The notes beneath the pieces are model-generated. The model saw nothing but the letters and a program-made list of their open reading frames with translations. It had not been told where the DNA came from and made no database searches. A stretch of 7,108 nt of DNA from Polynucleobacter meluiroseus. Lineage in GTDB: Bacteria; Pseudomonadota; Gammaproteobacteria; Burkholderiales; Burkholderiaceae. The position numbers were made by a program, and so were the translations under genes. The stretch spans positions 1 to 7,108 of the forward strand of contig CALQED020000059.1 in the NCBI GenBank assembly GCA_943329505.2, given 5' to 3'. Below, piece after piece: positions 6,292 to 7,108 of this stretch. Within the stretch, counting starts at the first letter, position 1, and every line of letters begins with the position of its first letter.

Positions 6292-6305
6292 ACTCAGCGC
6301 TCAGT
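6292..6305. repeat. Imperfect palindrome in the lipoprotein/cysS divergent gap
   Basis: ACTCAGCGCTCAGT pairs with itself at 12 of 14 positions around a central AGCGCT, and also contains CTCAG twice as a direct repeat. It sits 8 bp upstream of the lipoprotein ATG and about 40 bp upstream of cysS, where an operator could act on either gene. No regulator is suggested by the sequence. Confidence 0.3.
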
Positions 6306-6344
6306 CTAACAAATTGGCGCTACTTGCCTCACCTTTATAGCCCT

Positions 6345-7108
6345 ATGCTGCAAATCTATAACACTCTAAGCCGTTCTAAACAGGTTTTTAAGCCCATCCT
6401 ACCGGGTAAGGTGAAGATGTATGTCTGCGGCATGACGGTCTACGATTTTTGCCATATTGGCCATGCCAGGGTCATGATTGTGTTTGATATGGTGGTGCGC
6501 TGGCTCAGAGCTAGTGGCTATGAGGTGCTCTATGTCCGTAACATCACAGATATTGATGACAAAATTATTCAGCGTGCGCTTGAAAATGGCGAGCCCATCG
6601 CTGCGTTAACCAAGCGCTTCATCGATGCCATGCACGCCGACTCTGATGAGCTGGGTTTAATGCATCCCGATCAGGAGCCTCGTGCCACTGATTACATTCA
6701 CCAAATGCAAGGCATGATTGGCAAACTCATAGAGCATGAATTAGCCTATCAAGCCGAAGACGGGGATGTGAATTTTGCAGTACGTTTATTGCCACGTTAT
6801 GGTCAGCTCTCCGGCAAGTCTCTGGATGAATTGAATGCCGGTGAGCGCGTTGCAATAGGCGGAGGCAAACGCGACCCGCTTGATTTTGTTTTGTGGAAAA
6901 GTGCCAAATCTGAAGAGCCTGCTGATACCCGTTGGAAGTCTCCTTGGGGTGAGGGCAGGCCAGGATGGCACATAGAGTGCTCAGCCATGTCTTGTGATTT
7001 ACTTGGTGAACACTTTGATATTCATGGCGGTGGAGCCGATTTGCAATTTCCTCATCATGAGAATGAAATTGCCCAGAGTGAAGGCGCTTTATACGGACAA
7101 AACCGCAA
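6345..7108 (+). CDS. cysS: Cysteinyl-tRNA synthetase (partial, 3' end outside window)
   Basis: This class I aminoacyl-tRNA synthetase charges tRNA-Cys with cysteine. The window holds 254 complete codons of a protein usually about 460 residues long, covering the Rossmann catalytic core without the KMSKS loop and tRNA-binding C-terminus. The HIGH signature is intact at 37-40 (HIGHAR). The four zinc ligands that select cysteine are present: C28 in [10 protein letters not shown]212 in GWHIECSAM, and H237 and E241 in [25 protein letters not shown] (63-75), [14 protein letters not shown] (172-185) and [15 protein letters not shown] are also diagnostic. The ATG at 6345 gives [10 protein letters not shown], the usual N-terminus of the family; there is no Shine-Dalgarno. 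It is divergent from the TPR lipoprotein gene across 60 bp. Confidence 0.97.
   Translation, partial: MLQIYNTLSRSKQVFKPILPGKVKMYVCGMTVYDFCHIGHARVMIVFDMVVRWLRASGYEVLYVRNITDIDDKIIQRALENGEPIAALTKRFIDAMHADSDELGLMHPDQEPRATDYIHQMQGMIGKLIEHELAYQAEDGDVNFAVRLLPRYGQLSGKSLDELNAGERVAIGGGKRDPLDFVLWKSAKSEEPADTRWKSPWGEGRPGWHIECSAMSCDLLGEHFDIHGGGADLQFPHHENEIAQSEGALYGQNR

Noticed and set aside
6314..6341. TTGGCG, 16 bp, TATAGC as a cysS promoter
   Set aside because: It would start transcription a few bases inside the cysS start codon, so it cannot serve this ATG.
6786..6988. Two minus-strand frames inside cysS
   Set aside because: They oppose the conserved CysS catalytic core.

Overview
The window is an ordinary housekeeping stretch of a Gram-negative chromosome, most likely a betaproteobacterium of the Burkholderiaceae and probably Polynucleobacter-like. 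This placement is inferred from the flavour of the proteins (a short NifP/EpsC-type CysE, a SlyD with a long acidic insert, TrmJ, SuhB, LpxH), the moderate GC and the gene order; no database was consulted. An LpxH gene and an outer-membrane-type lipoprotein fit a cell with a lipid A outer membrane. Nine protein genes fill nearly all of the sequence. The first (roxA) and last (cysS) are cut by the window edges, and no gap is longer than about 130 bases. I see no RNA gene, mobile element, CRISPR array or integration scar.

Layout: (1) 1-952, minus strand: partial RoxA/YcfD-type ribosomal protein hydroxylase. (2) 1005-1643, plus: SlyD-family FKBP prolyl isomerase, divergent from roxA across about 50 bp. 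(3) 3207-1679, minus: trmJ then cysE, co-oriented with a 23-bp gap; cysE converges on slyD. (4) 3339-4127, plus: suhB, divergent from trmJ, with a plausible sigma70 promoter and a boxA-like motif in its leader. (5) 6284-4161, minus: a tight operon of a TPR lipoprotein, ppiB (26-nt overlap) and lpxH (4-nt ATGA overlap), convergent with suhB. (6) 6345 onward, plus: cysS, divergent from the lipoprotein gene.

The genes share broad themes rather than one pathway. roxA, trmJ, cysS and suhB serve translation and stable RNA. cysE and cysS make and use cysteine. slyD and ppiB are two unrelated prolyl isomerases that assist folding. lpxH and the lipoprotein concern the envelope. The suhB/trmJ divergent pair followed by cysE resembles the arrangement upstream of isc clusters in some gammaproteobacteria, but isc genes do not follow here.

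I did not find a convincing new multi-gene system. The points most worth a second look are: three tandem copies of ACTCTTTAA, a boxA-like sequence, that cover the cysE stop codon at the slyD/cysE convergence; a CGTTCTTA motif one base off the lambda boxA in the suhB leader, which would fit Nus-factor autoregulation; the long acidic insert in the SlyD chaperone flap; and the near absence of Shine-Dalgarno sequences in front of these genes.
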